The position numbers were made by a program, and so were the translations under genes. From the NCBI GenBank assembly GCA_021463195.1, contig JAJTXZ010000018.1:1-64000 (forward strand): a stretch of DNA of 64,000 bases, in the 5' to 3' direction. Positions 34,751 through 47,100 of this stretch are shown here, in pieces (position 1 is the first letter of the stretch; each line of letters starts with the position of its first letter). The DNA is from Anaerolineae bacterium. GTDB taxonomy: Bacteria > Chloroflexota > Anaerolineae > UBA4142 > SHND01. The notes beneath the pieces are model-generated. The model was not told where the DNA came from. It did no database searches and saw nothing but the letters and a program-made list of their open reading frames with translations.

Positions 34751-37700
34751 TCAGCCCGGGGGGAATGTAAGCGTAAAGCTGGCGCCGTTACGTCCGCTTA
34801 CTTCCATCTTGCCGTGCAGTTGCGACGTCAGCGTGCTTACCAGCTGCAGCCCCAACGAATCGGACTCGCGCCAATCAAAATCATCCGCAAAACCGACGCC
34901 GTCATCCGCGACTTGCAAGACGAGATTCCCATCCGACAGCGACTGCAAGCGCACATACAACTTGCCGCGCTTGCCATCGGGGAACGCGTATTTCATCGAA
35001 TTGGTCACCAATTCGGAAATAATCAAGCCGCACGGAATCGCCGTGTCAATGCCCAGCAAAATATCGGCAACATCCAATTCTGTTTGAATCTGGTCAGGAC
35101 TGACGGTGTACGAACGAAACAAGTATACCATCAACTCGCGCACGTAACCGGCAAAATCAATCCGCGCCAAATCTTTGGACTGGTATAACTTTTCGTGAAT
35201 CAACGCCATCGAGCGCACGCGCGCCTGACTTTCGCGGAACAACAACAGCGCGTCGGGATCTTTGATTTGCGCGGACTGCAAATTCAGCAATGAAGTGATA
35301 ATTTGCAGATTGTTTTTCACGCGATGATGAATTTCTTTGAGCAAGATTTCTTTTTCTTGCAAAGACAATTTAATTTCTTCTTCGGCGCGTTTGCGTTCTT
35401 GCACTTCTTGCTCCATCGCGCCGTACAGCTGCGCGTTTTGCAGCGCCGCGCCCACCGTCGCCGCAATCGTTTCAAGCAAACGCGCATTGGCTTCATCAAA
35501 AGCGTTTTCGCGCGTGGTATTTTGAATGCTGATGACGCCCGTCACCTCTTCGCCGACCAGAATCGGCACGCCAAGATAGGATAACGCCGGCGCGCCAAAC
35601 ACCTTGGCGCCCAACTGCGCCATCGTATCATCCACCGCGCGATTCAACAGCAACGGCTGTCGCGTGCGAATAATCTCCGAGGTCAAACCCTCGCCAAAAC
35701 GCATCGGTTCCACCTGCGCGCGTTTGCCGTCATTCACAAAATAGGGCAGCGAAATTTTTTGGTTCGCGCGGTCATACAACGCGACATAGACATTTTGCAC
35801 GTCGAAAATTTCGCGCACCTGCTCGCCGATGACGCTGAGCAAGGATTCCAAATCCAACTCGGATGTTACCGCCTGTGAAATACGGTTCAGCGCGTCCAAT
35901 TCCGTCACGCGACGCTGCGCTTCGCCGTACAGGCGGGCGTTATCGAGCGCCAAACCCAAACTTTGCACTACATCATTGACCAGACCGAGACGGTCTTCTG
36001 ACCATTCTTGCGTCGGGTCCGCATCCTCCAAACCGACCGTGCCAATAATATGTCCGCGCACGACAATCGGCGCCGCGAGCGCGCTGTGACCATTTCCTTT
36101 CGAGATGACCACCTCGCCCGTTTGCGCGGCGTGTTCCAATTCCGGCAATTCGGCGCGCACCTGCGCCTCGGGCGCTGTATTCTCCACCCAGACTGCGCTA
36201 GCTTGCGAATCGAGATACTCTTGCCACCCTTCGCCCGTAAGGCGACGATTCAGCGCGAGAATTTGTTCCGCCGCCGCATGTTCGCGTTCAACGGCGCGCT
36301 GCGCTTCCGCCAAAGCATCTTGCGTCTGTTCATGCAAACGTTGATTCTCTAACGCGGTCCCGAACTGCTGACTGAACGCCGCAATCCGTCGTTGCAGCGT
36401 CGCAGTCGGTAAATGCGTCGGTTCACGCGCCGCAAAGCTCAAGTATCCAATACGCCCATCGCCAAAGCGGAGCAGCGCGCTCGCAACACCGCGCGCATCC
36501 TGCTTGAGCAGAGTTTGTCGCGCCATTTCAGCCAGCGCGGCTTCTTGGGTCACATCGGGCATCACAAGCGATTTTTGTCCTTCCGCCAAGGTATACATCT
36601 CGGCGGGAATAGACCAAAGGTCGTCCGCGCTGGGAGATGGCTCGAACGCCGCCGTGCCAGCTTGCTGTCCGGCGCTGTGAATGACAAAGCGCGGCGCTTG
36701 CGGATCTTGCATCGGATCTTCCAGCGTCAACGTCGCGCGGTCAAAACCTTGCGCTCTGCCAAATTCGACGGCAACCTGAAGCAGCGCGTTCAAGTCTGTC
36801 GCGTTCCCCAATTCGCGCGTCGCGCGATACAATTCTTCGGTTTCAGCCAGCGCGTCTTGCGTCTGTTCGAACGAACGTAATCTTTGCAAACTAGCGCTCG
36901 CCCACGCCGCGATTTGTCTGACATAATTCACGTCTTGCGTCGAAAAATACGATTTCGTTCGACTGCTCACATTGAGCGCGCCCACCGCTTTATCGCCCGA
37001 CAAGAGCGGCGCGTTAATCACCGCGCGCATTCCTTGTTTGACGAGATACATCATCGCGTCCGGATTATTGTAATGCGCGATTACATCCGGCGCATAAACC
37101 AATTCGTGACTTGACAACGCCTGATTCAACAGCGTGCCGGCAAGAGTCATTTTGGCGCTAACGGGCAGCACGCGGTTCTCGGCTTGAACCGCATATAGCT
37201 GAAAACTCGTATTGTCCGGCGTCACCATCGCCATAGCGATATTATCCGGCGATAGCGCCTCTTGAATCGAATGATGCGCGAGCGTTATCACTTCGTCCAA
37301 TGAACGCGCGGATGAAATTCCGGCGCTGGCCGAACCGAGACAGCGTAGAATGAACGCCTGTTGGTTACTTTGTTTCAGCGCGGCTTGCGATTGTTCAAAC
37401 AACCGCGCGTTTTCCAATGCCAATGCCGCGAGCGCCGCAAACCGGTCGAGAATTTCAATCTCGGATTCGCCAAAGGCGCGGTCCGCTTCTTGATATGCTA
37501 ACCCGATGACGCCAATCACCTGCCCTGCGGATTTTAACGGCACACCGACAGCCGCTTTGATATCCTGGCGTCCCACGCCGCTCAAACGTCCGGACCAATT
37601 CGGATAATCATTAATCGTTAGATGTTCGCCCGTTGCCCAAACTGTGCCAGCCAGCCCAATCCCCGATTTGACGCGAGAACCGACCAACCCCTTGTACAAA

Positions 37701-39067
37701 CCGACTCCGACACGCAGTATCATGTTTGCGTCCGGCGTATCTTGCAAATAGATATAGCCGTCATCCGTATGCACCAGCGTCGCCGCGCGCGCGACAATCG
37801 CTTGCAACAGTTTATTGCGGTCAAGATGGCTCATCAAACCCGCGCTCGTTTCAGCCAACGCGGCGAGATAAGAACTATTCGCTTGCAATTCGGTATTGGC
37901 TTGTTCGAGTTCGGCGCGGCTCGTCTCTAACGAACGCGTGCGGTCCACCACACGCTGTTCGAGTCCTTCCAACGTCTGACGCAAACGCGCGGTCATGTTA
38001 TTGAATGCCAACGCCAAACCGGAAATTTCCGTCGGCCCGGCGACTTTAGCTTGCAGATTTAATTCGCCTTCGGTGATACGCGTTGCCGTCTGGGTCAAAT
38101 TCACAAGCGGCGCGGTCAAACGTCGCGCCAAATAAACCCCTACCAAGCCCGCCAATAATGCCACCGTCAAAAGAATCAACAGCGAAGTCACCGCAATTCC
38201 AATCACATTGCGATATGCTTCCTGCCACGGCAATTCAGTCACGACCGCCCAGTCCGGCAAGTCGAGCGGAACCGCCGCGCCGAGTACGGTATCGTTACGA
38301 ATGCCGGTCGTCAAACTCAGCAGATTGGACGGCGGATTCGCGCGGTGATTGACAAACTCGTTGACCCAATAAAGCGACGTGACATTGGAACGAAGCAACA
38401 CACGCACCGTATCGCGGTAAGCGATTAAATTTCCCTCGCGGTCTATCACATACGCCACGCCCGCTTCGCCTACTTGCAAGCTATTTACCAAATCCCACAT
38501 AGACTTGAGATTGAGTTCGGCGAATAAAGCGCCTTGCACCTCGCCGCGCGCGTTTTTAATTGGCACCCCCAGTATCACCATTGGCTCGCCGGAAGACGCA
38601 TCAGAATAGGACGGACTGATCACGCGCGCACCCGCCGCTAGTTGCGCTTTCATGTCGGCGGTTATGCGGTCTTGAAAGGGCGTCGCATTATAAGAAGGCA
38701 GCCGAGACGTGACAGCAACCTGTTCGCCGGCATTGTTAAAAATCGCCAACCGACGAAACGTGGGTTGAATATTCAACAGGTTTTCCAGATTAAATGTATT
38801 TTGCGCTTGATAACCGGGCGCCGGATTGGAAATGTTTGCCAGCGTTTCGAGCGCGCCAAATTTATCTTGGAAAAAATCGCTAACAGAGCGCGCCACGCCT
38901 TGCGCCACCAACTGTAGATTGCTGGTGATTGCGTCTTGCTGCGTGCGCACAAACGAAAGCAGCACGAGATCGCTGGACAAGGCGCTCACAATTACGCTCA
39001 TCACAAAAAAGGTAATGGCAAGCGTGCGGACCAGACTTGAAGATTTTGAATTAGCGCTCGATTTCAT
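34751..39067 (-). CDS. membrane HisKA_2-type sensor histidine kinase with five GAF domains
   Basis: 1438 residues. A membrane helix (about 10-35), an extracytoplasmic Cache-like sensor (about 45-290), a second helix (near 300-325), HAMP and a coiled coil, then five consecutive GAF domains (about 400-1220). A HisKA_2 dimerisation domain follows with phospho-His1247 ([20 protein letters not shown]) and an HATPase ([16 protein letters not shown]). The final GAF is followed by the ERKRAEEEI coiled linker typical of kinases. It is the only GAF-array protein in this operon that joins the arrays to a kinase core. It ends 56 bp before the hybrid kinase gene. Confidence 0.96.
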   Translation of the reverse strand: MKSSANSKSSSLVRTLAITFFVMSVIVSALSSDLVLLSFVRTQQDAITSNLQLVAQGVARSVSDFFQDKFGALETLANISNPAPGYQAQNTFNLENLLNIQPTFRRLAIFNNAGEQVAVTSRLPSYNATPFQDRITADMKAQLAAGARVISPSYSDASSGEPMVILGVPIKNARGEVQGALFAELNLKSMWDLVNSLQVGEAGVAYVIDREGNLIAYRDTVRVLLRSNVTSLYWVNEFVNHRANPPSNLLSLTTGIRNDTVLGAAVPLDLPDWAVVTELPWQEAYRNVIGIAVTSLLILLTVALLAGLVGVYLARRLTAPLVNLTQTATRITEGELNLQAKVAGPTEISGLALAFNNMTARLRQTLEGLEQRVVDRTRSLETSRAELEQANTELQANSSYLAALAETSAGLMSHLDRNKLLQAIVARAATLVHTDDGYIYLQDTPDANMILRVGVGLYKGLVGSRVKSGIGLAGTVWATGEHLTINDYPNWSGRLSGVGRQDIKAAVGVPLKSAGQVIGVIGLAYQEADRAFGESEIEILDRFAALAALALENARLFEQSQAALKQSNQQAFILRCLGSASAGISSARSLDEVITLAHHSIQEALSPDNIAMAMVTPDNTSFQLYAVQAENRVLPVSAKMTLAGTLLNQALSSHELVYAPDVIAHYNNPDAMMYLVKQGMRAVINAPLLSGDKAVGALNVSSRTKSYFSTQDVNYVRQIAAWASASLQRLRSFEQTQDALAETEELYRATRELGNATDLNALLQVAVEFGRAQGFDRATLTLEDPMQDPQAPRFVIHSAGQQAGTAAFEPSPSADDLWSIPAEMYTLAEGQKSLVMPDVTQEAALAEMARQTLLKQDARGVASALLRFGDGRIGYLSFAAREPTHLPTATLQRRIAAFSQQFGTALENQRLHEQTQDALAEAQRAVEREHAAAEQILALNRRLTGEGWQEYLDSQASAVWVENTAPEAQVRAELPELEHAAQTGEVVISKGNGHSALAAPIVVRGHIIGTVGLEDADPTQEWSEDRLGLVNDVVQSLGLALDNARLYGEAQRRVTELDALNRISQAVTSELDLESLLSVIGEQVREIFDVQNVYVALYDRANQKISLPYFVNDGKRAQVEPMRFGEGLTSEIIRTRQPLLLNRAVDDTMAQLGAKVFGAPALSYLGVPILVGEEVTGVISIQNTTRENAFDEANARLLETIAATVGAALQNAQLYGAMEQEVQERKRAEEEIKLSLQEKEILLKEIHHRVKNNLQIITSLLNLQSAQIKDPDALLLFRESQARVRSMALIHEKLYQSKDLARIDFAGYVRELMVYLFRSYTVSPDQIQTELDVADILLGIDTAIPCGLIISELVTNSMKYAFPDGKRGKLYVRLQSLSDGNLVLQVADDGVGFADDFDWRESDSLGLQLVSTLTSQLHGKMEVSGRNGASFTLTFPPG

Positions 39068-39110
39068 GGCTTGACTCGCAATAGCTGCGCGCGACGCGCT
39101 TGCATTTCTT

Positions 39111-39204
39111 TAGAGCAAATTCCTAGTTCGTTTGTGAGCCAAGACCTTTCGGGTTTTCGGAAACCCGAAAGGTCTACCCACAAATCAAAGTGGAATCGGC
39201 TCTA
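39111..39204. repeat. 94-bp palindromic element
   Basis: Ends TAGAGC and GCTCTA, with arms of about 45 bp pairing imperfectly around the centre GGTTTTCGGAAACC; the inner arms (AGACCTTTCGGG / CCCGAAAGGTCT) are perfect. A half copy lies at 6211-6264. It occupies most of the 151-bp gap between the 1631-residue sensor gene and the HisKA_2 kinase gene. Confidence 0.75.
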
Positions 39205-39218
39205 ACTGCGGACGACAC

Positions 39219-42200
39219 TTATATCGGTTTATCGCGATTCAATTTGACGACCGCGCGCGCGCTGCCGGTGGAGCGGCGCAGTTCTTCGGTCGCAATCTGC
39301 AACAATTTTTTCACGTCGGTTGTCGCATAAATGCGACTCGCGATTTCGGCGGATTTCTTTTCGCGTTCTGCCAACCGCCGCGTCTCTTCCAATGCCGCCT
39401 GCATTTGACCCGCCAAACGCGCATTATCCAACACCAGCCCTAACTTTTCGCCAATGTTATCAACAATGACCTGATTGTCTTGGGTCCATTCGCCGGCGGC
39501 GTCATCGTAATCCATTTCAATCGAACCAATCGCTTCGCCGCGCACAATAATCGGAATTTGAATTTGTTTGGTCGGTTCGAGGTCGGACGACGGCGCGTCC
39601 GCGTCTTGGTCCACCGCTTCGACCATTAACGCTGTTGATGCGACCTTTAAATAATCCTGCCAACCTTCGCGTGTCAGACGACGATTCAATGCCGATACTT
39701 GGTCTGCCGCTTGGCGCGCTTGCGCCGCGAGCCGCTGCGTCTCTGCCAAAGCGTCCTGCGTCTGCTCAAACAGACGCCGATTTTGAATCGCGGCGGAAAC
39801 GAGACTGGCGATTTGCGATGCCAGCTGCTCGTCGAGCGCATCAAAACGCTCCGGTTGCGGACTAACGATATTGAGCGTACCAAGCGGCTTGCTGCCGCCC
39901 GAAAACATGGGCGTGACAAGCGTTGACGCCAAACCCTGTGAAAGCATCGCCGCGCTATCCACAAAATTCACCGCATGCAAATCGGGAACATTCACCAGCC
40001 GATTATCGCGCAAACTCTGTTGGATGAGCGTGTTGTGAATAGCCAAACCGACATTCACAAACTGCGTGGCAGTCGGGTCTTGGAGCGCATACAATCGCAC
40101 CAGACTCGGGTTATCCGTGATAACGGCAAAAGTCGCGTCGCAATCGCGGAACAGTTCGCGCGTTTTGCGCGCCGCAATCGCATACAATTCATTCACATTC
40201 TGCACGCGGTTCAAGTCGCCGCTCAATTCGTTCAAGAGACCGAGACGCTGCGCCTGATACGCCGTCTGGCTCAGCGCGTTCTGCGTTTGCTCGAATAAAC
40301 GCGTGTTCTGAATGCTCGCCGCCACCGTCAAACCAATCGTCTTTAACAGGTTCACATCGGATTCGCGAAATTTATTTGGCGCCTGATCTGACAGTCCGAT
40401 AACGCCATAAACCGAATCGCCCAACAGAATCGGCACACCGAGATACGATTCCGTATCATCGCGCCCTGCGTTCAACGCCTGCAATTTATCCATTTGCGCG
40501 CGCATCGCCGTATCAATCCACAATGGCACGCGCGTCTGAATCACGTGCGAGGTAAAACCGGGACCGAGCGTATACGGCTCAACTTGCAACAGTTCGCCAT
40601 CGCCCATGAAATACGGCATCCGAATCATATTGGTTTCCGCGTCATATAGCGCGATATACACGCCCGCGACTTGGAAAATGCCGCCCAATTCTTTGCCCAC
40701 CTGCGCCAGCCGTTCATCGAGCGCTTGGTCAAGCGTAAGAATGCTGCCGATGCGATTCAACACAGCCAACTCTTCCAATTGCTGCTGCGTCGCCTGCGCT
40801 AGATGTTCATTTTGAACGGCAGTCGCAATGTTTCCCGCAATCGTCTGCAAAAAGCGGACATCCGCGTCAGTAAAGAAATGTTCCGGCGCGGCGCTGAGCG
40901 CAATGACGCCGTACGCTTGCGCGCCAAGCACGATTGGCACCGCCAGATATGAATTGGTTGGCGCATCTTTATCGCCAATCCAAATCCCGCCGAGCTCTTG
41001 AAAACGCTGCGGCAAATTTTCGTTAATAAGCAGCGGCGCGCGCGTCTCTAACGTGTGCGCGATAAAACCGGTTCCGCGCTGACGCGGCGGAACCTCCAAC
41101 TCGATGCCATTATCCAGAAAAAAGGGCAAGGTCACCATATTCGACGCGGCATCGTACATGGCAATGTACAGCGTCGAAACCTGAAACGGTTCCAAGAGCT
41201 GCTTGCCCATCTCGCGCAAACGCGTGTTGAACGTCTCGCCCGAATTCATAATCGCCGCAATCCGATTTAACGCCGACAACTCGCGCACGCGACGCTGCGT
41301 ATTCTGTCCTAGCTGAATATTATCCAGCGCGACGCCGACATTCGTCGCAATCGTCGTCAACAATTTGACATCTTCAGCGGTATACGGACGCTCAGGCGAG
41401 ATGCGTTGAACCGAAATCGCGCCGCCCACTTTGTCACCCACGCGCAGCGGCACGGTCAACAACGAGCTGGGCGATGCGCCGTCCCCTAAATCCACCGCGC
41501 CCATATTCTCATAATCTTGCGGCGAGCCGCGCGTCACCCATACGAGTTCGCCCGTCGTGATCACCTGCGAAGTGATACCCTCGCCCAACATCATCGGTTT
41601 GAGTTCGATGCGCCGATTATCATCCACCACATACGGAAATTCGATGTGGCGAGTGTCGGAATTATAGAGCGCCAAGTAACCAAAATCGGCGTCAAAGATT
41701 TTATGAATTTCAGCGCCAACAAGTTCAAACACCTGCGGCAAATCATTTTGGCTCACCACCAGTTGACTAATGGTATTGAGCGCGCCCAATTCTTGGACGC
41801 GAAATTCCGCGTTCGCGTACAGCTGCGCATTGTCCAGCGCAATGGATGCCAACTGCGCGAACCGCTGTAAAATATCAATCTCCGCTTTGCCAAATTTCCG
41901 TCCCGCTTCCGTGTACGCCAAACCAATGACGCCCACAGTTTCATCGTCCGCGCTGCCTCTGCCCGCGCCGCGTTTTAGCGGCGTTCCAACCACCGCGCGC
42001 AGCGCGTCGCGACGCGGGTCAGGCAAACGACCCTCCCATTTTTGATAATCGTCAATAACCATCACCTTGCCGGTCTGCCAGACGGTGCCGGCAAGACCAA
42101 CCCCGCGATGCGCGCGCGTGCCAATCAAATCATCATACAAGCCCATCCCCACGCGCATTTCAATATCAGCGGCTTGCGCGTCTTGAAAAAACACAAACCC

Positions 42201-44114
42201 ATGTGGCGTGCCCAACAACGCGCCCGCGCGCTCCATCGTCGCCCGCAGCAAATCGCCGAGTCCTTGCCGTTCAAACAAACCGGTGGAGGTATCGCTCAAA
42301 GCCGAAAGATACGCGCTATTGGATTGTAGATTTAAATTGGCTTCAGACAGCTCTTGAGTGCGTTCGTTGACGCGTCGCTCCAAACCGGTCAAGGTATCTT
42401 GCAGCCGCGCTGTCATGCCATTAAACGCCGACGCCAACGCGCCAATTTCGTCGGTCGAATCCACCGGCGCGCGCGCTGCCAAATTGCCGGCTTGCACTTG
42501 GTCCGCCGCAAGAGTCAGGCGTCGAATCGGGCGGGTTAAATATTGCGCGAGCAAGAGCGCGACGACAATCGCCGCGCCAATCGCCAAAATTCCCGCCAGC
42601 AACGCGCCGCGCGTGCCGGCATCTACCAACGCCAACGCTTCCGCCGGTTGAATCGTCGCGATCGTGCGCCAGGTGCTGCTTCGCAAATAGGGTTCCGGCT
42701 GTTCGTCCGATACACCAACAATGGCTTGGCTCGAAAGACGCGGCGTTTGCCGATACAACACAGTCGGCAGCTGTTGGCCCATGGCTTGTTTGACTTGGGT
42801 AAATTCGTCAAACGTCAACGCGCGAAAATCGCCTTCCGAAGTCAACACCTGACCTTGCGGAAAAAGCAAGTCTATTTTGCCCGATTCGCCGAAACTGCTC
42901 GCCGCCAACACTCGCTGCAGCGCGGACAGGGTATAAATGCTGTGCAACACACCGACAACGCGCGCGCGCTCCGCGTCGAAAATAGGAATGGCAATACGCA
43001 CGCCATAGGCATTGAGCATTGGATTGAATTCGGGCTGTCCGATATAAACCCCGCCGCGTCCGTCGCTGTATGCGTTCTTCCACCACCCATTGTCTTGGTA
43101 ATTGTATTCTGGGCGCCAATCTGTCGTCGCAATCACCGAACCATAGCTGTCGGTCAAAAAGATTTCTTGATTACCTTGAAAGACATTGCCAAACTGGCGC
43201 AAACTCGTCGAGAGCTCGTTGTTCAACACTTCCCGAATCACGCTCGCCTGCGGGTCCGCGCTAGCCCAACTTTGCGCGCGCTGCGCGATTAATTCCGCGC
43301 GCGCGGGCGCCGCCGCGGGATAATTATCCGTAATACTTGCGACTTGGTCCTGAATTTGTTTATTCAACGACAGCGTCGCGAGCCGATCCACATTGCGGTC
43401 CATCGTGATACCAACGGCGAGCGCCGCCGCTTGCGCGCGCGTCTGCAAATCGCGCGCCATATTATCCGTTAACGCCGAACGAATCGCTTGCGTGGCGATA
43501 AAGGTCACGCTGCCCACCGACAAGAGCGCCAAAACCACAAACGCGAGCAACAATTTGATACGCAGCGGATACGATTTAAAATTCAACAACACAAAGATTG
43601 AAAGAAAACCAATCAACAAAGCGGACAACACGATGCCCGGCAGCACGGGCGTCGTCAAAACAAAACGATCCGCCGGGCCAAAGACATCAAGCGCAATCGT
43701 CAACAAGCCAGAAAAAACGCCCAACACAATAAACCACTGCGCGCGCGAAGGACGCAGCGCCAGCGTGGCGACAAAAAGCGCCGCCGCGCCAATGCCCACG
43801 CCAATAATCAAACCGCGTCCACTGACGACCAACGAAAGGAGCGGCGCCGTAAGCAGCATCATGCTCAATCCGATTTGGACGCCCCGCTCAAAGCGCCCGC
43901 GCGCCATCAGCGTCAACCCGACAATCCAACCCATTACGGGCAAACTAAAAAGCAATACGGGAAAACTGAATAATGTCGCCAGCCCGGTATACGAGAGGTA
44001 CATCGTCAAACCGAGCGTCGCCATCATAATCGCCGCAGTGAATGCTACAGCGTACCAGGCGTGCCGCCGATTCGGCGGCGCCTCGTCAAAGACAGGAGTA
44101 GTGGCTTGGGTCAT
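39219..44114 (-). CDS. membrane sensor protein with six GAF domains and no output domain
   Basis: 1631 residues. An N-terminal block of about six membrane helices (1-210), a Cache-like extracytoplasmic domain (about 225-480), a further helix, HAMP (TRPIRRLTLAADQVQAGNLA), then six GAF domains separated by helical linkers such as [13 protein letters not shown]. The chain stops at the first helix and strand of another GAF-like unit (TEELRRSTGSARAVVKLN). I find no kinase, cyclase, GGDEF, EAL, phosphatase or DNA-binding domain. It must signal through partners, probably the kinases 30-150 bp downstream in the same operon. Relatives with this tail occur in Chloroflexota and cyanobacteria. Confidence 0.93.
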   Translation of the reverse strand: MTQATTPVFDEAPPNRRHAWYAVAFTAAIMMATLGLTMYLSYTGLATLFSFPVLLFSLPVMGWIVGLTLMARGRFERGVQIGLSMMLLTAPLLSLVVSGRGLIIGVGIGAAALFVATLALRPSRAQWFIVLGVFSGLLTIALDVFGPADRFVLTTPVLPGIVLSALLIGFLSIFVLLNFKSYPLRIKLLLAFVVLALLSVGSVTFIATQAIRSALTDNMARDLQTRAQAAALAVGITMDRNVDRLATLSLNKQIQDQVASITDNYPAAAPARAELIAQRAQSWASADPQASVIREVLNNELSTSLRQFGNVFQGNQEIFLTDSYGSVIATTDWRPEYNYQDNGWWKNAYSDGRGGVYIGQPEFNPMLNAYGVRIAIPIFDAERARVVGVLHSIYTLSALQRVLAASSFGESGKIDLLFPQGQVLTSEGDFRALTFDEFTQVKQAMGQQLPTVLYRQTPRLSSQAIVGVSDEQPEPYLRSSTWRTIATIQPAEALALVDAGTRGALLAGILAIGAAIVVALLLAQYLTRPIRRLTLAADQVQAGNLAARAPVDSTDEIGALASAFNGMTARLQDTLTGLERRVNERTQELSEANLNLQSNSAYLSALSDTSTGLFERQGLGDLLRATMERAGALLGTPHGFVFFQDAQAADIEMRVGMGLYDDLIGTRAHRGVGLAGTVWQTGKVMVIDDYQKWEGRLPDPRRDALRAVVGTPLKRGAGRGSADDETVGVIGLAYTEAGRKFGKAEIDILQRFAQLASIALDNAQLYANAEFRVQELGALNTISQLVVSQNDLPQVFELVGAEIHKIFDADFGYLALYNSDTRHIEFPYVVDDNRRIELKPMMLGEGITSQVITTGELVWVTRGSPQDYENMGAVDLGDGASPSSLLTVPLRVGDKVGGAISVQRISPERPYTAEDVKLLTTIATNVGVALDNIQLGQNTQRRVRELSALNRIAAIMNSGETFNTRLREMGKQLLEPFQVSTLYIAMYDAASNMVTLPFFLDNGIELEVPPRQRGTGFIAHTLETRAPLLINENLPQRFQELGGIWIGDKDAPTNSYLAVPIVLGAQAYGVIALSAAPEHFFTDADVRFLQTIAGNIATAVQNEHLAQATQQQLEELAVLNRIGSILTLDQALDERLAQVGKELGGIFQVAGVYIALYDAETNMIRMPYFMGDGELLQVEPYTLGPGFTSHVIQTRVPLWIDTAMRAQMDKLQALNAGRDDTESYLGVPILLGDSVYGVIGLSDQAPNKFRESDVNLLKTIGLTVAASIQNTRLFEQTQNALSQTAYQAQRLGLLNELSGDLNRVQNVNELYAIAARKTRELFRDCDATFAVITDNPSLVRLYALQDPTATQFVNVGLAIHNTLIQQSLRDNRLVNVPDLHAVNFVDSAAMLSQGLASTLVTPMFSGGSKPLGTLNIVSPQPERFDALDEQLASQIASLVSAAIQNRRLFEQTQDALAETQRLAAQARQAADQVSALNRRLTREGWQDYLKVASTALMVEAVDQDADAPSSDLEPTKQIQIPIIVRGEAIGSIEMDYDDAAGEWTQDNQVIVDNIGEKLGLVLDNARLAGQMQAALEETRRLAEREKKSAEIASRIYATTDVKKLLQIATEELRRSTGSARAVVKLNRDKPI

Positions 44115-44144
44115 ATCCTAAACAGTCCAATCTCGGGTCCCGCC

Positions 44145-47100
44145 CTATGTTTTGCCGTTCGTTTTGCTGGCTTGAAGATTCAACCGCACAACCGCGCGCT
44201 TGCTGCCCGTCGTGCGCTGCAATTCTTCGGCGGCAGTTTGCAGAGCCGATTTGATATCCGCCGCCGCGTAAAGACGGTCAGTGATTTCAGCGATTGTTTT
44301 GTCGCGTTCGGCGGCGCGCTGCGTTTGGCGCAAAACGGTTTGCGTGGATTCGTACAGCCGGGCATTATCCAACGCCACCGCCGCCAATTCAGCAAATCGT
44401 TCCACCGCTTCCACTTCAGCGGGCGTAAAGACGCGCCCTTCATCCAAAGACGCCAACCCCAATACGCCCACCGTCTGCGTCTCTGATTTGAGCGGCACGC
44501 CAATGACAGCGCGCAACGCATCGCGGTCCACCTGCGGCAAGCGACCCTGCCAATGCTGATAATCATCCACCACAATCGCTTCGGCATTTTGCCAGACGGT
44601 CCCCGCCAAACCTTGACCCGCCTGGGCGCGCGTGCCAATTAAATCGCGATACAGACCGATGCCGACGCGCATCCGCAATTCCTTGGCATTCGATTCGACC
44701 AGATGCACATAACCATGCTCGGTGCCAACCAACTCGGCAGCGCGCGTGATAATATTCTGCAAGAGCTCTTCCAAATCGAGGCGGCGCATAAGTCCGAGCG
44801 TCGTATCATGCAACGCACTCAAGAAAGCGTTCTGTTGGCGCACCGATTCTTCGGCTTGACGACGCTGTAAATATTGCGTGATTTGACTGCCTACGCCGGT
44901 CATCGTCGCAAATAAATTGTCATCCAAATTCTGCGCATGATTGCTAAAAAAGACCGCGACCCCTGATATTTGGGCATCAAGTGTAGGAAAAGCAAACGCG
45001 CCGACAAGTCCGGCGGCATGCGCGGCTTCGACTTGGCGAAAGCGCGCGTCATTCAAGATATCCTCTGTCCAGATAGGCTGTCGTTCCGCCCATGCTGCGC
45101 CCGCAAAACCTTCGCCATAAGCCAATTTCAAACCCGCCGTATCTTGAATGAATGATTGAACCTCGGGCAAAGCTGCGCCCCAAACATGCCGCAACGTTAA
45201 AATTTGCGTAACTTTGTCCGCTGCCCAATATTCGCCGAGTTGCCAATGTTGAGCGTGACAGATTGTCTCTAAAAGTTCGGTTGCGACATCGTCAAAGCGA
45301 TTCGCGCCCGCCAAGAGCCGCGCGGTTTGAAATTGCAGATTCAAACGAGCTTGGGTTTCCTGCACTTGGGTTAGCGCGTCCTGAGTCTGTCGCAAAGCGA
45401 CTTGGGTCTGTTCAAAGAGCGCGCGGTTATCCAATACCGTCGCCGCCTGCGCCATAATCGCGCGATAAAGACGCAGGTCTCGCGCGGTGAATTCATGCGC
45501 CTGGTCCCAACTAAACGTGAGTAGCCCAATCCAACGTTCGCCCACTTTTAATGGCAGCGCGGCAGACGCGACGGTCCCGCCGCGCGCAACCATCGCACGC
45601 GCTTCAGGCGCCAAATCGGCGATTTCGCGCAAATCAGAAAAAACGGTCGGCTCGGACGAATTTGACAACCATGCCGTTGAGCCTGCAAAGAACGCGAGCG
45701 GAAAACGGGTTGGCATCGTCTCGGTGAACGTTTGCTCGCGCGGCCAATTGCCGAGTAATTCGAGTTCTTGCGGATTGCCAAATGAATCGGCGTGAATACG
45801 CAAGAGCCCCGCGCGCGTAGCGCCTTGAACGACCGCCGGACCGGACGCGGCTTCCAACGCTTCTTGAATCGAATTGGCGGCGTTCAAACGCGCGCTGATT
45901 TCGTACAACGTCCGCGCTTCCGCCAACGCCTGCTCGGTTTGTTCAAATAATTGGCGATTGTCCAACACCGTCGCGACTTGCGACATAATCGCGCGATACA
46001 AACGTTCATCGCGCTCGGAAAACGCGTGCGGCTCGGACCAACTCAACACTTGGAGCGCGACCCAGCGCGAGCCAACTCGCAGCGGCAATAACGCGGTCGC
46101 GCGCACATGCGAATAGCGATACAACGTCCGCGCGTTTTCGTCCACCCGCGCGTCGGACTCGATATCAGTCACCAAGAGCGGCTTATCGGGATTTTCAATC
46201 CAAAACTTGGATAGCGGCACGGTATCGAGATCATAGCGCGTGCCCTCGATGCCCGACGGCATCGCCCGATCGGACCACCGCGCGACAATGACGCCCCATT
46301 TGGGCATGTTTTTCGCGTCGCTTTCGAGGAGCATCAAAGTAGCGGTATCCGCGCCATCCTGAATACCGCTGGCGGACGCGGCGCGTAACGCTTCCGCCAG
46401 CGTCGTCGCCGTATTGAGCTGCGCGCCGATTTGATACAACGTTTGCGTCTCCGCCAGACTCTCCTGCGTCTGCTGAAACAATAAGCGGTTATTCAACACG
46501 AGCGCCAACTGCGAAGATAGACTCTGATAAATACGCTGTTCGCCCGCCGCAAAAGAATATTTTTGCGGCCAACCGATGAGAATAAGACCCAAATTGCGCT
46601 GTTCAACGACGAGAGGCAAAAACGCGGCGGCGCGCGTATGGGAAGCAGCCAGAATAGCGCGCGTCTGGGCGTCAATCACGGGATTCGTTTCAATATCCTC
46701 GACAAATAACAGAGCGCCCGGATTTGCCATAAAATGCTTGCCCACCGAAAACTCATTTAACGGGAAATGGGTGTGCTGCGGCAAAGAAGCAAGCCCATGC
46801 AGAGCGGTCCAACTAACGACGACATTGGCAGCCAACACCCCATCCGGCGCGGTTTCAAGCAGCAAGAGTTGCGCGGACCCGGCGCCGCGGTCGAACGCAG
46901 GTTTGGCGACGATATGCACCAATTCTTCAAGCGTGTTAACCTGATTCAAATGACTGCCGGTCTCGTACAAGAGCTGTGTTTCCGCCAGCGCCGACTGCGT
47001 CGCGCCAAAGAGCCGCGCATTGTCCATCGCGGCGACCACGTGACTCGCGACGCTAGTCAGCAACGCCACTTGCGCCGCGTGATAGGCGTCAAACTCGTAA

